A DNA stretch of 64,000 nucleotides from Rhodococcus sp. 06-235-1A (GTDB lineage Bacteria > Actinomycetota > Actinomycetes > Mycobacteriales > Mycobacteriaceae), in assembly GCF_002258785.1 (NCBI RefSeq), contig NZ_NOYI01000009.1, positions 372,001 through 436,000 on the forward strand. The letters are read 5' to 3'. This document shows positions 32,746 to 41,231 of this stretch, in pieces (positions within the stretch are counted from its first letter, which is position 1; each line of letters begins with the position of its first letter). Under the pieces are notes generated by a model that had not been told where the DNA came from, ran no database searches, and worked only from the letters and a program-made list of their open reading frames with translations. The translations under genes and the position numbers were made by a program.

Positions 32746-34146
32746 CTACTGGTGATGTCGCGTCGCCACCGGAGGTGCAGCGGTCACCACCGAGGGCGAG
32801 GGCTTCTGACCCTTCGTGACGACGTTGAACAGGATGTTCAGCACGACGGCGACGATGCTCGCGGCACTGATGCCCGAGTCGAGGACCACGTGCACCCAGT
32901 CGGGGAACGCGGCGTAGAAGCCCGGTACGGCGATCGGAATGACACCGAACCCGATGGCCACCGCCACGATGACGAGATTGAGATTGCCGTCGAACTCCAC
33001 CTTGGACAGCGTCCTGATGCCGCTGGCCGCCACCGAGCCGAACAGCACGATGCCCGCACCGCCGAGAACCGGCAGCGGCACCGATGCCACGACGAGCCCG
33101 AGGATGGGAAAGAGTCCGAGGAACAGCAGCACCGAGCCGCCGGCTGCGACGACGTAGCGACTCTTGATCCCGGTGACGGCGACGAGTCCGACGTTCTGTG
33201 CGAACGCACTGGCAGGGAAGGTGCCGAACACGGGAGCGATGGTGGTGGCGACCATGTCTGCTCGCAGACCGTCGCCGACCCGACGGGCATCGACGTCGGT
33301 GCCCACGATCTCGCCGACGGCCAGGATGTCCGCGGTGGTCTCGGTCATGATCACCAGGATGACGACCACCATCGACATGATGGCCGCTACCTGGAACGTC
33401 GGCGCTCCGAACGCGAACGGCTCGGGGAAGCTGAAGATGGCTCCGTCGCTCACACCGGAGAAATCCGCCTTTCCCACGAGGACCGCGAACACCGTGCCGA
33501 CGACGATGCCGATGAGAATCGACAGGCGCGAGAGGGTGCCCTGCACGAGCCGGCTGACGAGCAGAACCACCAGGAGGCTGAATGCCGCGAGCCCGATGTT
33601 GGACATCGAACCCCAATCGGCGGCCTGCTGATCACCGCCCATCGCCCACCGAACCGCAACGGGCAGTAGCGAGATGCCGATGACGGTGATGATCGTGCCG
33701 GTCACCACCGGTGGGAAGAAGCGAACGATCTTGCTGAAGAACGGGGTGATGAGGATGCCGATGGCGCCGGCGGCGATGATGGCTCCGAACACCGAGTTCA
33801 GTCCGCCTTGGCCGCTCGCGATGGCCACCATCGTCGACACCGAGGCGAACGAAATGCCCTGTACCAGAGGGAGCTTGGCCCCGAAGTAGGGAACTCCTAG
33901 GGTCTGCAGCAAGGTAGCCGCTCCACTGACGAACAACGCGGCCGAGACCAGCAGTGCGATCTCGGTGCCGGTCAATCCTGCTGCGCCGCCGACGATCAGG
34001 GGTGGTGCGATGACGCCGCCGTACATCGTCAGGATGTGCTGCAATCCGTAGACGTACGACCTGCCGATCGACAACCGCTCGTCTTCGGGACGGGCGGGGT
34101 CGTTCGGCGCATGGGTCTTGTTCGACGCGCGTTTCGTCAGCTTCAT
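32746..34146 (-). CDS. NCS2 family urate/xanthine permease
   Basis: This 466-residue membrane protein has about 14 helices in the nucleobase:cation symporter-2 fold. The family motifs are RSYVYGLQHILTMYGGVIAPPLIVG near the N-terminus and FAQNVGLVAVTGIKSRYVV in the helix 8-10 region, the Q-N-x-G-x-x-x-x-T-G pattern of urate/xanthine carriers. It is in the operon with uricase, 12 bp downstream, so urate or xanthine is the probable substrate. The N-terminal 25 residues are polar and cytoplasmic. Confidence 0.9.
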   Translation of the reverse strand: MKLTKRASNKTHAPNDPARPEDERLSIGRSYVYGLQHILTMYGGVIAPPLIVGGAAGLTGTEIALLVSAALFVSGAATLLQTLGVPYFGAKLPLVQGISFASVSTMVAIASGQGGLNSVFGAIIAAGAIGILITPFFSKIVRFFPPVVTGTIITVIGISLLPVAVRWAMGGDQQAADWGSMSNIGLAAFSLLVVLLVSRLVQGTLSRLSILIGIVVGTVFAVLVGKADFSGVSDGAIFSFPEPFAFGAPTFQVAAIMSMVVVILVIMTETTADILAVGEIVGTDVDARRVGDGLRADMVATTIAPVFGTFPASAFAQNVGLVAVTGIKSRYVVAAGGSVLLFLGLFPILGLVVASVPLPVLGGAGIVLFGSVAASGIRTLSKVEFDGNLNLVIVAVAIGFGVIPIAVPGFYAAFPDWVHVVLDSGISAASIVAVVLNILFNVVTKGQKPSPSVVTAAPPVATRHHQ

Positions 34147-34158
34147 GTCGGCTCGCTC

Positions 34159-35049
34159 CTAGCAGAATCCGGGCACGGTATCCCAGGCGCGGCCTGCGTC
34201 CGGGGCATCGTCGCGTTCCACCGTGGCCTCGATCAGACCGTAGGGTCGATCCGCGACGTAGAAGACCTCACCGGGGTTGTCGAGTCCGAACGGCTCGAGG
34301 TCGACGAGGAAGTGATGGATGTTGGGCATCGAGAACTTGATCTCGCCGATCTCGGGGTGCGCTTCGAGTACTTGCTTCCCCATTTGGAACAGGCTCTGCT
34401 GCAACGCAAGAGAGTGAGTGGACGCGAAGGCGTCGAGCATGATGGAACGGACGTCGTCGAAGGTCTTGTCGAAATCGAGCTCGGTGGTGAGGTATCGCCA
34501 GCGGGCACTGACCGACGTGGCCAGAATGCGGTCCGTGGTTTCTTTCAGCGTGGTGTATCGGTCCTTCGGGTAGCCCCAGAACTCCGACGCAGTGGAGTTC
34601 AGCACCACGAGGTCGCTGATTCCGGAGACGATGGACACGTCGTCGCCGTCGACCGTGACGATCGTGTTGCGCTTCTCGTCGCCCGACTTGACGAACGAGT
34701 GGTCGTATCCGTCCTTGCCGTTCGCGATACGCGACCACTGGTACTGCTCGATTTCCCAACGGCCGCCGGTGATCCAGTCGAAACTGTCGGTGAAGTGCGC
34801 GCCGAGACGCAGTGCGAAGTTCTCGATGGCACCGATGCCGTCGCGGGCGAAGGCGTACACGGTGTTCTTCTGGGTGTCGGTGGCGACGACGTGGGCATTG
34901 TCGCCCTCGGTGTGGACGGCCTCGAGATCTCCGCGCAGCTGAGACGTGACGCTGACGTCGGTGATCCGGTGGCGGGGAGTCTCGCGGTCGACGCGGACGA
35001 GTCTGCATTCGGCCTTGCCGTACTGGTTTGCTCCGAGCACGATGGTCAT
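34159..35049 (-). CDS. pucL: Urate oxidase (factor-independent urate hydroxylase)
   Basis: This 296-residue cofactor-free uricase oxidises urate to 5-hydroxyisourate. The ATG at 35049 gives MTIVLGANQYGKAECRLVRV, carrying the catalytic Lys region; DTQKNTVYAFARDG provides the Thr that with Lys forms the catalytic diad. NIHHFLVDLEPFGLDNPGEVFYVADRPYGLIEATVER is the conserved C-terminal part. The protein lacks a fused OHCU decarboxylase domain, which is separate here. It follows uraH by 5 bp in a five-gene operon. Confidence 0.95.
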   Translation of the reverse strand: MTIVLGANQYGKAECRLVRVDRETPRHRITDVSVTSQLRGDLEAVHTEGDNAHVVATDTQKNTVYAFARDGIGAIENFALRLGAHFTDSFDWITGGRWEIEQYQWSRIANGKDGYDHSFVKSGDEKRNTIVTVDGDDVSIVSGISDLVVLNSTASEFWGYPKDRYTTLKETTDRILATSVSARWRYLTTELDFDKTFDDVRSIMLDAFASTHSLALQQSLFQMGKQVLEAHPEIGEIKFSMPNIHHFLVDLEPFGLDNPGEVFYVADRPYGLIEATVERDDAPDAGRAWDTVPGFC

Positions 35050-35054
35050 GGGTT

Positions 35055-35384
35055 CTAGCTCCCTCGATAGGTGGTGAAAGCGAACGGGCTCAACAGAAGT
35101 GGGATGTGATAGTGCTGGTCGGTTGCGGTGATCTCGAAGGTGACGACCACCTCGGGGTGGAAACACTCGGTGTTCTGCGCGGCGAAGTACGCGCCGGTGC
35201 CGAAGGTGAGCCGGTAGTTCCCGGGCGTCAGTTCACTCGGACCGAGCGACGAGACGCGGCCCTGTTCGTCGGTGACTGCGTCGGCAACCGGATTGCCGTG
35301 GGCATTGGTCAAGAGGATCGAGAGTCCCTGTGCAGGAATGCCTCTCGCGGCATCGAGTACGTGGGCGGTGACATGGCTCGTCAT
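35055..35384 (-). CDS. uraH: 5-hydroxyisourate hydrolase
   Basis: This 109-residue transthyretin-related protein hydrolyses 5-hydroxyisourate to OHCU. The hallmarks are the N-terminal HVTAHVLDAARGIPAQGL with the catalytic His, ELTPGNYRLTFGTGAYFAA in the centre and the C-terminal tetrapeptide YRGS that defines the enzyme rather than hormone-binding transthyretin. It overlaps the OHCU decarboxylase stop by 4 bp and lies 5 bp before uricase. No periplasmic signal is present. Confidence 0.95.
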   Translation of the reverse strand: MTSHVTAHVLDAARGIPAQGLSILLTNAHGNPVADAVTDEQGRVSSLGPSELTPGNYRLTFGTGAYFAAQNTECFHPEVVVTFEITATDQHYHIPLLLSPFAFTTYRGS

Positions 35385-35923
35385 TCGCCCAGGCTCCCCG
35401 TTGCCCGCAGTGCCGCGATCTCTCGCAGCTCGTGCTCGACGACGGCCGCTTCGGTCTGCGGGTCGTTGCCGAGTCGGCTGTCCAGCGCGTTCAGAACCTC
35501 ATGTGCATCACGGCCGGCTGCCCTGATCAGGAACACCTGCCCGAAGCGCTTCTCGTAAGCCAGGTTCCCCGCTCGCAGCCGCTGTTCGATGCTCTCGTCC
35601 GAGACGTCCACGCCGGATTGCTCGTTGCTCGCATGGCGTGCGCTGGCGTCGTCGCCCTTCGGCTGCTCGCCGATGCGGGGATGCACTGCGAGTGCTCGGT
35701 GTACTTCGTCGGCCGTCAGAGGAGCGGCGGCGTGGGCGACGGCGCGGCGAAGGGCCCGGTCGTCGGCGAATGGTCGGTGCCGTAGAACCTCGTCGACCCA
35801 ACGGGGAACGTCCAGGCAGAGCGACAGGATTCGAGCAGCTACGGCCTCGGGGGCCTCGTTCAATTCGGTCGTCGCGTCGGGACTATGTACTTCCGATTCC
35901 GCATTACGAAATGTTGATTCCAC
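35381..35923 (-). CDS. uraD: OHCU decarboxylase
   Basis: The product (up to 180 residues) is 2-oxo-4-hydroxy-4-carboxy-5-ureidoimidazoline decarboxylase, giving S-allantoin. Visible motifs are DVPRWVDEVLRHRPF, the catalytic His in AVHPRIGE, then GDDASARHASNEQSGV and YEKRFGQVFLIRAAGRDAHEVLNALDSRLGNDP. The start is uncertain. A GTG at 35923 adds about 20 non-conserved residues; a TTG at 35863 begins right at the conserved ELNEAPEAVAARIL. Neither has a clear ribosome-binding site. If the TTG is used, a 13-nt repeat shared with the divergent promoter lies in its 5' region. First gene of the urate operon. Confidence 0.9.
   Translation of the reverse strand: MESTFRNAESEVHSPDATTELNEAPEAVAARILSLCLDVPRWVDEVLRHRPFADDRALRRAVAHAAAPLTADEVHRALAVHPRIGEQPKGDDASARHASNEQSGVDVSDESIEQRLRAGNLAYEKRFGQVFLIRAAGRDAHEVLNALDSRLGNDPQTEAAVVEHELREIAALRATGSLGE
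35896..35908. repeat. 13-nt direct repeat, copy 1 (uraD 5' end)
   Basis: ATTCCGCATTACG recurs exactly at 36091-36103, next to a perfect palindrome in the same divergent promoter region. It may be a half-site for the shared regulator. Confidence 0.45.
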
Positions 35924-35931
35924 CAGAGGAG

Positions 35932-35947
35932 CGTGACACCGATCACA
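35932..35947. promoter_or_regulatory. CRP/GlxR-like box upstream of uraD
   Basis: CGTGACACCGATCACA matches TGTGA-N6-TCACA at nine of ten positions. A near-identical element is upstream of the PucR gene (53816-53831); the two share TGAC-R-CCGATCACA. Binding by a CRP-family regulator is inferred. Confidence 0.45.
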
Positions 35948-35957
35948 ACCGGTGTCA
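35934..35957. promoter_or_regulatory. 8-bp inverted repeat overlapping the CRP-like box
   Basis: TGACACCG-atcacaac-CGGTGTCA is a perfect 8-bp inverted repeat with an 8-nt spacer. It overlaps the CRP-like box, and a competing regulator may bind it. Confidence 0.4.
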
Positions 35958-36051
35958 AGGGTCGATGTGTACGCGCCGTGAGAGAGCGTTTTCGCGTTGC
36001 AGCAGCGCGGTATTGGGTGCACGGGCCCGCTCCGGGTCTTGACAGGATCAC

Positions 36052-36065
36052 GTGGCGCACGCCAC
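36052..36065. promoter_or_regulatory. Short perfect palindrome in the divergent promoter
   Basis: GTGGCG-ca-CGCCAC is a perfect 6-bp inverted repeat. A TTGACA at 36039-36044, a possible -35 for the plus-strand operon, lies just before it. Confidence 0.3.
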
Positions 36066-36080
36066 ACTCTGTGTATCCAA

Positions 36081-36096
36081 CGGAATAGTTATTCCG
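36081..36096. promoter_or_regulatory. Perfect palindrome, IclR-type operator candidate
   Basis: CGGAATAGTTATTCCG is perfectly symmetric around a GT centre. It lies 48 bp before the ATG of the first glyoxylate/allantoin gene, and its right half begins the second copy of the 13-nt repeat. IclR-family regulators commonly bind such GGAA/TTCC palindromes. Confidence 0.5.
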
Positions 36097-36103
36097 CATT
36101 ACG
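36091..36103. repeat. 13-nt direct repeat, copy 2
   Basis: ATTCCGCATTACG here is the exact second copy of the sequence at 35896-35908, 195 bp apart, adjoining the perfect palindrome. Confidence 0.45.
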
Positions 36104-36144
36104 GACTTTCACTCGGTATGCTCGACTCCGAAAGGAACCTCTTC

Positions 36145-36540
36145 ATGACGGAGCTTTTCTGCAACGGCGGTGCCATGCGCGGCGGTGCCCTGCACCACAA
36201 CGTCTCCTCGCACCCGTTCGTGGGCACGGTGCGCACCACCCCCAACTACCGGTTCTTCTCAGTACGGGACGAATTTCCGGCACTGTTGCTCGATCACACC
36301 GCCGGTGCGGCCATCGAAGGCGAGCTGTACGACATTCCGCTCGACGACATCCGTACGGCGTTCCTCCCGGACGAACCGCCGGAGCTCGAGCTCACCGTGG
36401 TTGCGCTCGAGGACGGGCGTTCCGTCCTCGGGGTCGGACTCCGCCCCGGTGTGCTCGACGCGCAACCGGACGAGCTGACCGACATCACCTATGCCGGCAG
36501 CTGGCGTCGTTACCGCGGACTGCCGCAACCTCAGAACTGA
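36145..36540 (+). CDS. Stand-alone AtzF C-terminal-domain-like protein
   Basis: This 131-residue protein starts at the ATG at 36145 behind AAAGGAA. It aligns along its length with the C-terminal domain of allophanate hydrolase: FCNGGAMRGGALHHNV with [27 protein letters not shown] with [25 protein letters not shown] with [11 protein letters not shown], and DITYAGSWRRY with [11 protein letters not shown]. That domain has a gamma-glutamylcyclotransferase-like fold and acts on N-carboxyurea. As first gene of the glyoxylate/allantoin operon the protein may act on ureidoglycolate or a related ureide, a step otherwise lacking a gene here (inference). Confidence 0.82.
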   Translation: MTELFCNGGAMRGGALHHNVSSHPFVGTVRTTPNYRFFSVRDEFPALLLDHTAGAAIEGELYDIPLDDIRTAFLPDEPPELELTVVALEDGRSVLGVGLRPGVLDAQPDELTDITYAGSWRRYRGLPQPQN

Positions 36541-36552
36541 AAGGCACTGCGC

Positions 36553-37389
36553 ATGAACCCCTTTGCTGACCCTCGACTCACGTACACCGTCAACTGTTCC
36601 ATTCTCTTCACCGATGTGCCCCTGCTCGATCGCCCGCAGCGCGCTCGCGACGCGGGGTTCGACGCCGTGGAATTCTGGTGGCCGTTCTCGAACCCGGTCC
36701 CGTCCGATGCCGACGTCGATGCCTTCGTGTCGTCCGTCCGCGATGCGGGCGTGCAGCTGACCGGCCTGAACTTCGCGGCCGGAGACATGCCCGCCGGGGA
36801 CCGCGGGATCCTGTCCGATCCGGCGCAGAAGCAGGCCTTCCGAGACAACATCGACGTCACCGTCGGAATCGGTGAGCAGCTGGGCACCCGGGCCTTCAAC
36901 GCCTTGTACGGCAACCGCATCGACGGTGTGGATCCGCTGGATCAGGACGAGGTCGCCATCGAGAACCTGGCCGCTGCGGGCCGAGCCGCAGCGAAGGTCG
37001 GCGGCGTCGTGCTGGTGGAACCCGTCAGCGGCGCACCCGCATACCCGCTGAAGTCCGCTGCCGGTGCCGTCGCGACCATCAGGCGTGTTGCCCGTGAGCA
37101 GGACGTACACAACCTGCGCCTGCTCGCCGACCTCTACCACCTCGCCGTCAACGGAGAGGACGTTCCCGCAGCACTTGAGGCACACCACGACCTGATCGGG
37201 CACGTGCAGATCGCCGACTCCCCGGGCCGCGGTGAGCCGGGAACCGGCAGCCTCGATCTCGGCGGACAGCTCACCGGTCTCGCAGCCCGGGGTTACGACG
37301 GCTACGTCGGACTCGAATACAAGGCCACCCGCGAGAACACGTTCGACTGGCTCCAGCTGGCTCTTTCCACCGGCACCACTACCAAGTAG
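36553..37389 (+). CDS. hyi: Hydroxypyruvate isomerase
   Basis: This 278-residue TIM-barrel protein of the xylose-isomerase-like family interconverts hydroxypyruvate and tartronate semialdehyde. The motifs YTVNCSILFTDVPLLDRPQRARDAGFDAVEFWWPF at the N-terminus, ALYGNR, LVEPVSG (metal-binding Glu), LADLYHLAVNGED, HVQIADSPGRGEPGTGSLD and VGLEYKA are typical of Hyi. It begins 12 bp after the preceding gene and precedes the reductase gene by 8 bp. It connects glyoxylate carboligase output to glycerate metabolism. Confidence 0.93.
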   Translation: MNPFADPRLTYTVNCSILFTDVPLLDRPQRARDAGFDAVEFWWPFSNPVPSDADVDAFVSSVRDAGVQLTGLNFAAGDMPAGDRGILSDPAQKQAFRDNIDVTVGIGEQLGTRAFNALYGNRIDGVDPLDQDEVAIENLAAAGRAAAKVGGVVLVEPVSGAPAYPLKSAAGAVATIRRVAREQDVHNLRLLADLYHLAVNGEDVPAALEAHHDLIGHVQIADSPGRGEPGTGSLDLGGQLTGLAARGYDGYVGLEYKATRENTFDWLQLALSTGTTTK

Positions 37390-37397
37390 GGATTGAT

Positions 37398-38294
37398 ATG
37401 AGCACCATCGCATTCATCGGCCTCGGAATCATGGGCAGCCCCATGTCCGTTCATCTCGCCAAGGCAGGCCACCAGGTGGTCGGCTACAACCTGACGCCCG
37501 ACCGCACCGGACCCCTCGTCGAGGCCGGCGGCACTGCTGCCGACTCGATCGGCAAGGCCGTCCACGATGCCGACATCGTCGCGATCATGGTCCCCGACTC
37601 CCCCGATGTCCAGGACGTTCTCGCCGGGGAAGGCGGGGTGTTCGACAATGCCCGACGCGACGCGTTGATAATCGACTTCTCCAGCATCCGTCCCGACGTC
37701 ACCGCCACCTTGGCAGCCGACGCGTCCTCGCGCGGGTTCCGTATCCTCGACGCCCCGGTCTCCGGTGGACAGGCCGGTGCCGAGAACGCGACTCTGTCGA
37801 TCATGGTCGGTGGCAGCCCGGACGACTTCGCCGCCGCCAAGCCGATTCTCGACGTCGTCGGCAAGACCGTCGTGCACGTGGGTCCGAGCGGATCCGGGCA
37901 GACGGTCAAGGCGGCCAACCAGTTGATCGTGGCCGGCAACATTCAGGTGCTGGCGGAGGCGATCGCGTTCCTCGAGGCCTACGGTGTCGACCTCGCTGCG
38001 TCGGTCGAGGTTCTCGGCGGCGGCCTCGCCGGTTCGGCCGTGCTGAACCAGAAGGCGCAGAAGATGCTGGACCGCTCGTTCGAGCCGGGATTCCGCATCG
38101 ACCTGCACCACAAGGATCTCGGGATCGTCACCTCGGCAGCGCGGGAAGCGGGCGTCGTGATTCCGATGGGCGCAGTGCTGGCGCAGCTGATGGCGTCGGC
38201 CCGTGCCAACGGCGATGGTGGACTGGATCATTCGGCGCTGTACCGCGGTGTCGCTCGGCTCTCGGGCTCCCCGATCACAAGCAAGGACAACTGA
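37398..38294 (+). CDS. glxR: 2-hydroxy-3-oxopropionate (tartronate semialdehyde) reductase
   Basis: This 298-residue beta-hydroxyacid dehydrogenase reduces tartronate semialdehyde to D-glycerate with NAD(P)H. Visible are the Rossmann [18 protein letters not shown], the substrate-binding [22 protein letters not shown] and the catalytic Lys in [14 protein letters not shown]. It belongs to the same transcript as hyi and gcl. GlxR in this sense is the reductase and not the corynebacterial regulator of the same name. Confidence 0.92.
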   Translation: MSTIAFIGLGIMGSPMSVHLAKAGHQVVGYNLTPDRTGPLVEAGGTAADSIGKAVHDADIVAIMVPDSPDVQDVLAGEGGVFDNARRDALIIDFSSIRPDVTATLAADASSRGFRILDAPVSGGQAGAENATLSIMVGGSPDDFAAAKPILDVVGKTVVHVGPSGSGQTVKAANQLIVAGNIQVLAEAIAFLEAYGVDLAASVEVLGGGLAGSAVLNQKAQKMLDRSFEPGFRIDLHHKDLGIVTSAAREAGVVIPMGAVLAQLMASARANGDGGLDHSALYRGVARLSGSPITSKDN

Positions 38295-38295
38295 C

Positions 38296-40095
38296 ATGGC
38301 CAGGATGCGCGCGGCCGATGCCGCAGTGAAAATTCTCGAACTCGAAGGTGCAACAACCGCATTCGGGCTGCCCGGTGCTGCGATCAACCCGTTCTACGCG
38401 GCGATGCGCAATCACGGTGGCATCCGCCACGTGCTGGCCCGCCACGTCGAAGGTGCCTCACACATGGCGGAGGGCTTCACCAGGGCAGCTCCGGGCAACA
38501 TCGGCATCTGTATCGGTACCTCCGGTCCGGCCGGTACCGACATGATCACCGGGCTGTATTCGGCCATGGCCGACTCGATTCCGATCCTCGCGATCACCGG
38601 CCAGGCCCCGGTCGCGCGGCTGCACAAGGAGGACTTCCAGGCCGTCGACATCGCGTCGATCGCGGCACCCGTCACCAAGATGGCGATGACGGTGCTCGAG
38701 CCGGCCCAGGTTCCCGGTGCATTTGCGCAGGCGTTCCATCTGATGCGGTCCGGTCGTCCGGGACCGGTGTTGATCGATCTGCCCATCGACGTGCAGCTGG
38801 CCGAGATCGACTTCGATCCCGACACGTACCAGTCGCTGCCCGTGCACAAGCCCGTCGCCTCGCGTGCTCAGGCCGAGAAGGCCATCGACATGCTTCTGGC
38901 TGCCGAGCGCCCGTTGATCGTGGCCGGCGGCGGCATCATCAACGCCGATGCGTCGGACTTGCTCGTGCAGCTCGCCGAGATCCTCGACGTTCCGGTCATC
39001 CCGACCCTGATGGGCTGGGGAACCATCCCGGACGATCACCGCCTTGCCGCAGGCATGGTCGGTCTGCAGACCGCACACCGATACGGCAACGCAACGCTGT
39101 TGGCCTCCGACTTCGTGCTCGGCATCGGAAACCGTTGGGCCAACCGGCACACCGGTGGTCTCGAGACATATCGCAAGGGAAGGAAGTTCGTCCACGTCGA
39201 CATCGAGCCCACTCAGATCGGACGAGTCTTCGCACCCGACTACGGCATCATCTCCGACGCCAAGGCGGCCCTCGAGCAGTTCGTGGCCGTCGCCGAGGAA
39301 CGTCGTGCCGCAGGGTCTCTGCGCGATCTGTCCGGCTGGGTCGACGACTGCGCGACGCGTAAGCGCACGATGCATCGGCGTACTCACTTCGACAACGTGC
39401 CGATCAAGCCTCAGCGCGTGTACGAGGAGATGAACAAGGTCTTCGATCGCGACACCCGCTACATCAGCACCATCGGGCTCTCGCAGATCGCGGGCGGTCA
39501 GTTCCTGCACGTCTATTCGCCTCGCAACTGGATCAACTGCGGGCAGGCCGGCCCGCTCGGCTGGACGATCCCCGCGGCACTGGGTGCGGTGGCCGCCGAT
39601 CCGAGTGCGAATGTCGTTGCCCTGTCCGGCGATTACGACTTCCAGTTCATGATCGAGGAGCTGGCCGTCGGCGCGCAGTTCAACCTGCCGTACGTGCATG
39701 TGGTGGTGAACAACTCGTATCTGGGGCTGATCCGGCAGGCGCAGCGCGCCTTCGACATGGACTTCTGCGTCCAGCTGGGATTCGACAACATCAACCACCA
39801 GGACACCTTGGACACTCAGCCCGGTATCCCCAAGGGCTACGGCGTCGACCACGTGCAGGTGGCAGAAGGCCTGGGGTGCAAAGCGCTTCGCGTTACCGAG
39901 CCCGAGCTCATCGGTGAGGCGCTCGTGCGGGCCAGGACTCTGGCCAACGAGCACAAGGTTCCCGTCGTCGTCGAGATCATTCTGGAGCGGGTCACCAACA
40001 TCTCGATGGGTACCGAGATCGATAACGTCGGTGAGTTCGAGGAACTGGCCAACACGTCGGCGGACGCGCCCACCGCGCTGCTCCTGCTGGACTAG
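38296..40095 (+). CDS. gcl: Glyoxylate carboligase
   Basis: This 599-residue thiamine-diphosphate enzyme condenses two glyoxylates to tartronate semialdehyde and CO2. The ATG at 38296 ([34 protein letters not shown]) is 1 bp after the glxR stop. The N-terminal domain has [15 protein letters not shown], with Val in place of the usual cofactor-activating Glu as in Gcl. The C-terminal ThDP-binding segment is [49 protein letters not shown] matches the family. FAD is a structural cofactor in Gcl. Confidence 0.95.
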   Translation: MARMRAADAAVKILELEGATTAFGLPGAAINPFYAAMRNHGGIRHVLARHVEGASHMAEGFTRAAPGNIGICIGTSGPAGTDMITGLYSAMADSIPILAITGQAPVARLHKEDFQAVDIASIAAPVTKMAMTVLEPAQVPGAFAQAFHLMRSGRPGPVLIDLPIDVQLAEIDFDPDTYQSLPVHKPVASRAQAEKAIDMLLAAERPLIVAGGGIINADASDLLVQLAEILDVPVIPTLMGWGTIPDDHRLAAGMVGLQTAHRYGNATLLASDFVLGIGNRWANRHTGGLETYRKGRKFVHVDIEPTQIGRVFAPDYGIISDAKAALEQFVAVAEERRAAGSLRDLSGWVDDCATRKRTMHRRTHFDNVPIKPQRVYEEMNKVFDRDTRYISTIGLSQIAGGQFLHVYSPRNWINCGQAGPLGWTIPAALGAVAADPSANVVALSGDYDFQFMIEELAVGAQFNLPYVHVVVNNSYLGLIRQAQRAFDMDFCVQLGFDNINHQDTLDTQPGIPKGYGVDHVQVAEGLGCKALRVTEPELIGEALVRARTLANEHKVPVVVEIILERVTNISMGTEIDNVGEFEELANTSADAPTALLLLD

Positions 40096-40097
40096 AG

Positions 40098-41231
40098 ATG
40101 ACGCGAATTCTGCTGGCGCCCGACAAGTTCAAGGGCTCGCTGTCCGCGGCCGAGGTCTCTCGCGCGTTGGCCGAAGGTCTGGTCTCGGTCGATCCGTCGC
40201 TCGAGACGGTGTGCCTACCCGTCGCCGATGGGGGTGACGGCACCGTCGATGCTGCCGTCACCGCCGGGTGGGACCGGATCGCAGTGACCTGCCCAGGCCC
40301 GACCGGTGAACCGGTGAACACGTCCTACGCTCGTCGCGGCAACGACGCGGTCGTCGAGTTGGCGTCGGCCGTGGGACTCGAGATCCTGCCGGGTGGTCGA
40401 TCGGATGCGCTGGGAGCCAGCACATTCGGCCTGGGCACGGTCATTGCGCACGCGCTCGAGGCCGGTGCAGGCCGTATCGTCGTCGGGCTCGGGGGCAGCG
40501 CATCCACCGACGGCGGGGCCGGCATGCTGTCGGCACTGGGCGCACGGATACTCGACGCCGACGGCAACGACGTCGCGCGCGGAGGCGGTGCGTTGCGCGG
40601 CGCGGTGCACCTGGATGTGTCCGGTCTGTTGCCGTCGGCTCGGAATGCGGTGTTCGAGTTGGCCTGCGACGTCGACAACCCGTTGCTCGGCCGGACCGGA
40701 GCGGCAGCGGTGTATGGACCGCAGAAGGGTGCCGGACCGCAGGAACTGCTGTATCTGGAGCACGGGATGCGGCAGTGGGCGCACCTGGTGCGCAACGCAA
40801 TCGGGCGCGATGTGAGCGGTCTGACCGGGACCGGAGCGGCAGGCGGCACGGCGTTCGGTGCCATCGCTGTACTCGGTGCGGTCGCCAAGCCGGGTATCGA
40901 CACCGTGCTCGAGCTGATCGACTTCGCTGGTGCCCTGGCCGGCGCGGATCTGGTCGTCACCGGCGAAGGCTCACTCGACGAGCAGAGCCTCTACGGCAAA
41001 GCACCGATCGGTGTCGCTCATGCAGCGCGGGATACGGGCGTTTCGGTGATCACCGTCGCGGGACGCAGCGTCATCGGCCTGGACCGGTTGCGCACTCACG
41101 GGATCGTTGCCTCCTATGCGTTGGCCGATCTCGAGCCTGACCCTCGAATCTCCATGCGCGACGCAGCCCGGTTGTTGCACGAGGTCGGCCGAACAGTGGC
41201 CACCACACTCATTTTGGAAGGAACCTCATGA
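40098..41231 (+). CDS. Glycerate kinase (GlxK type)
   Basis: This 377-residue type-1 glycerate kinase forms 2-phosphoglycerate from D-glycerate. DKFKGSLSAAEVSRALAEGL at the N-terminus, LPVADGGDGTVDAAV, GLGGSASTDGGAGMLSALGA and VTGEGSLDEQSLYGKAPIGVA are the family motifs. It starts 2 bp after the gcl stop and overlaps the allantoicase ATG (ATGA). It completes conversion of purine-derived glyoxylate into a glycolytic intermediate. Confidence 0.93.
   Translation: MTRILLAPDKFKGSLSAAEVSRALAEGLVSVDPSLETVCLPVADGGDGTVDAAVTAGWDRIAVTCPGPTGEPVNTSYARRGNDAVVELASAVGLEILPGGRSDALGASTFGLGTVIAHALEAGAGRIVVGLGGSASTDGGAGMLSALGARILDADGNDVARGGGALRGAVHLDVSGLLPSARNAVFELACDVDNPLLGRTGAAAVYGPQKGAGPQELLYLEHGMRQWAHLVRNAIGRDVSGLTGTGAAGGTAFGAIAVLGAVAKPGIDTVLELIDFAGALAGADLVVTGEGSLDEQSLYGKAPIGVAHAARDTGVSVITVAGRSVIGLDRLRTHGIVASYALADLEPDPRISMRDAARLLHEVGRTVATTLILEGTS

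Noticed and set aside
37398..38294. GlxR as the corynebacterial cAMP-dependent regulator
   Set aside because: The gene at this position encodes a beta-hydroxyacid dehydrogenase with a Rossmann motif and catalytic Lys; only the name coincides.
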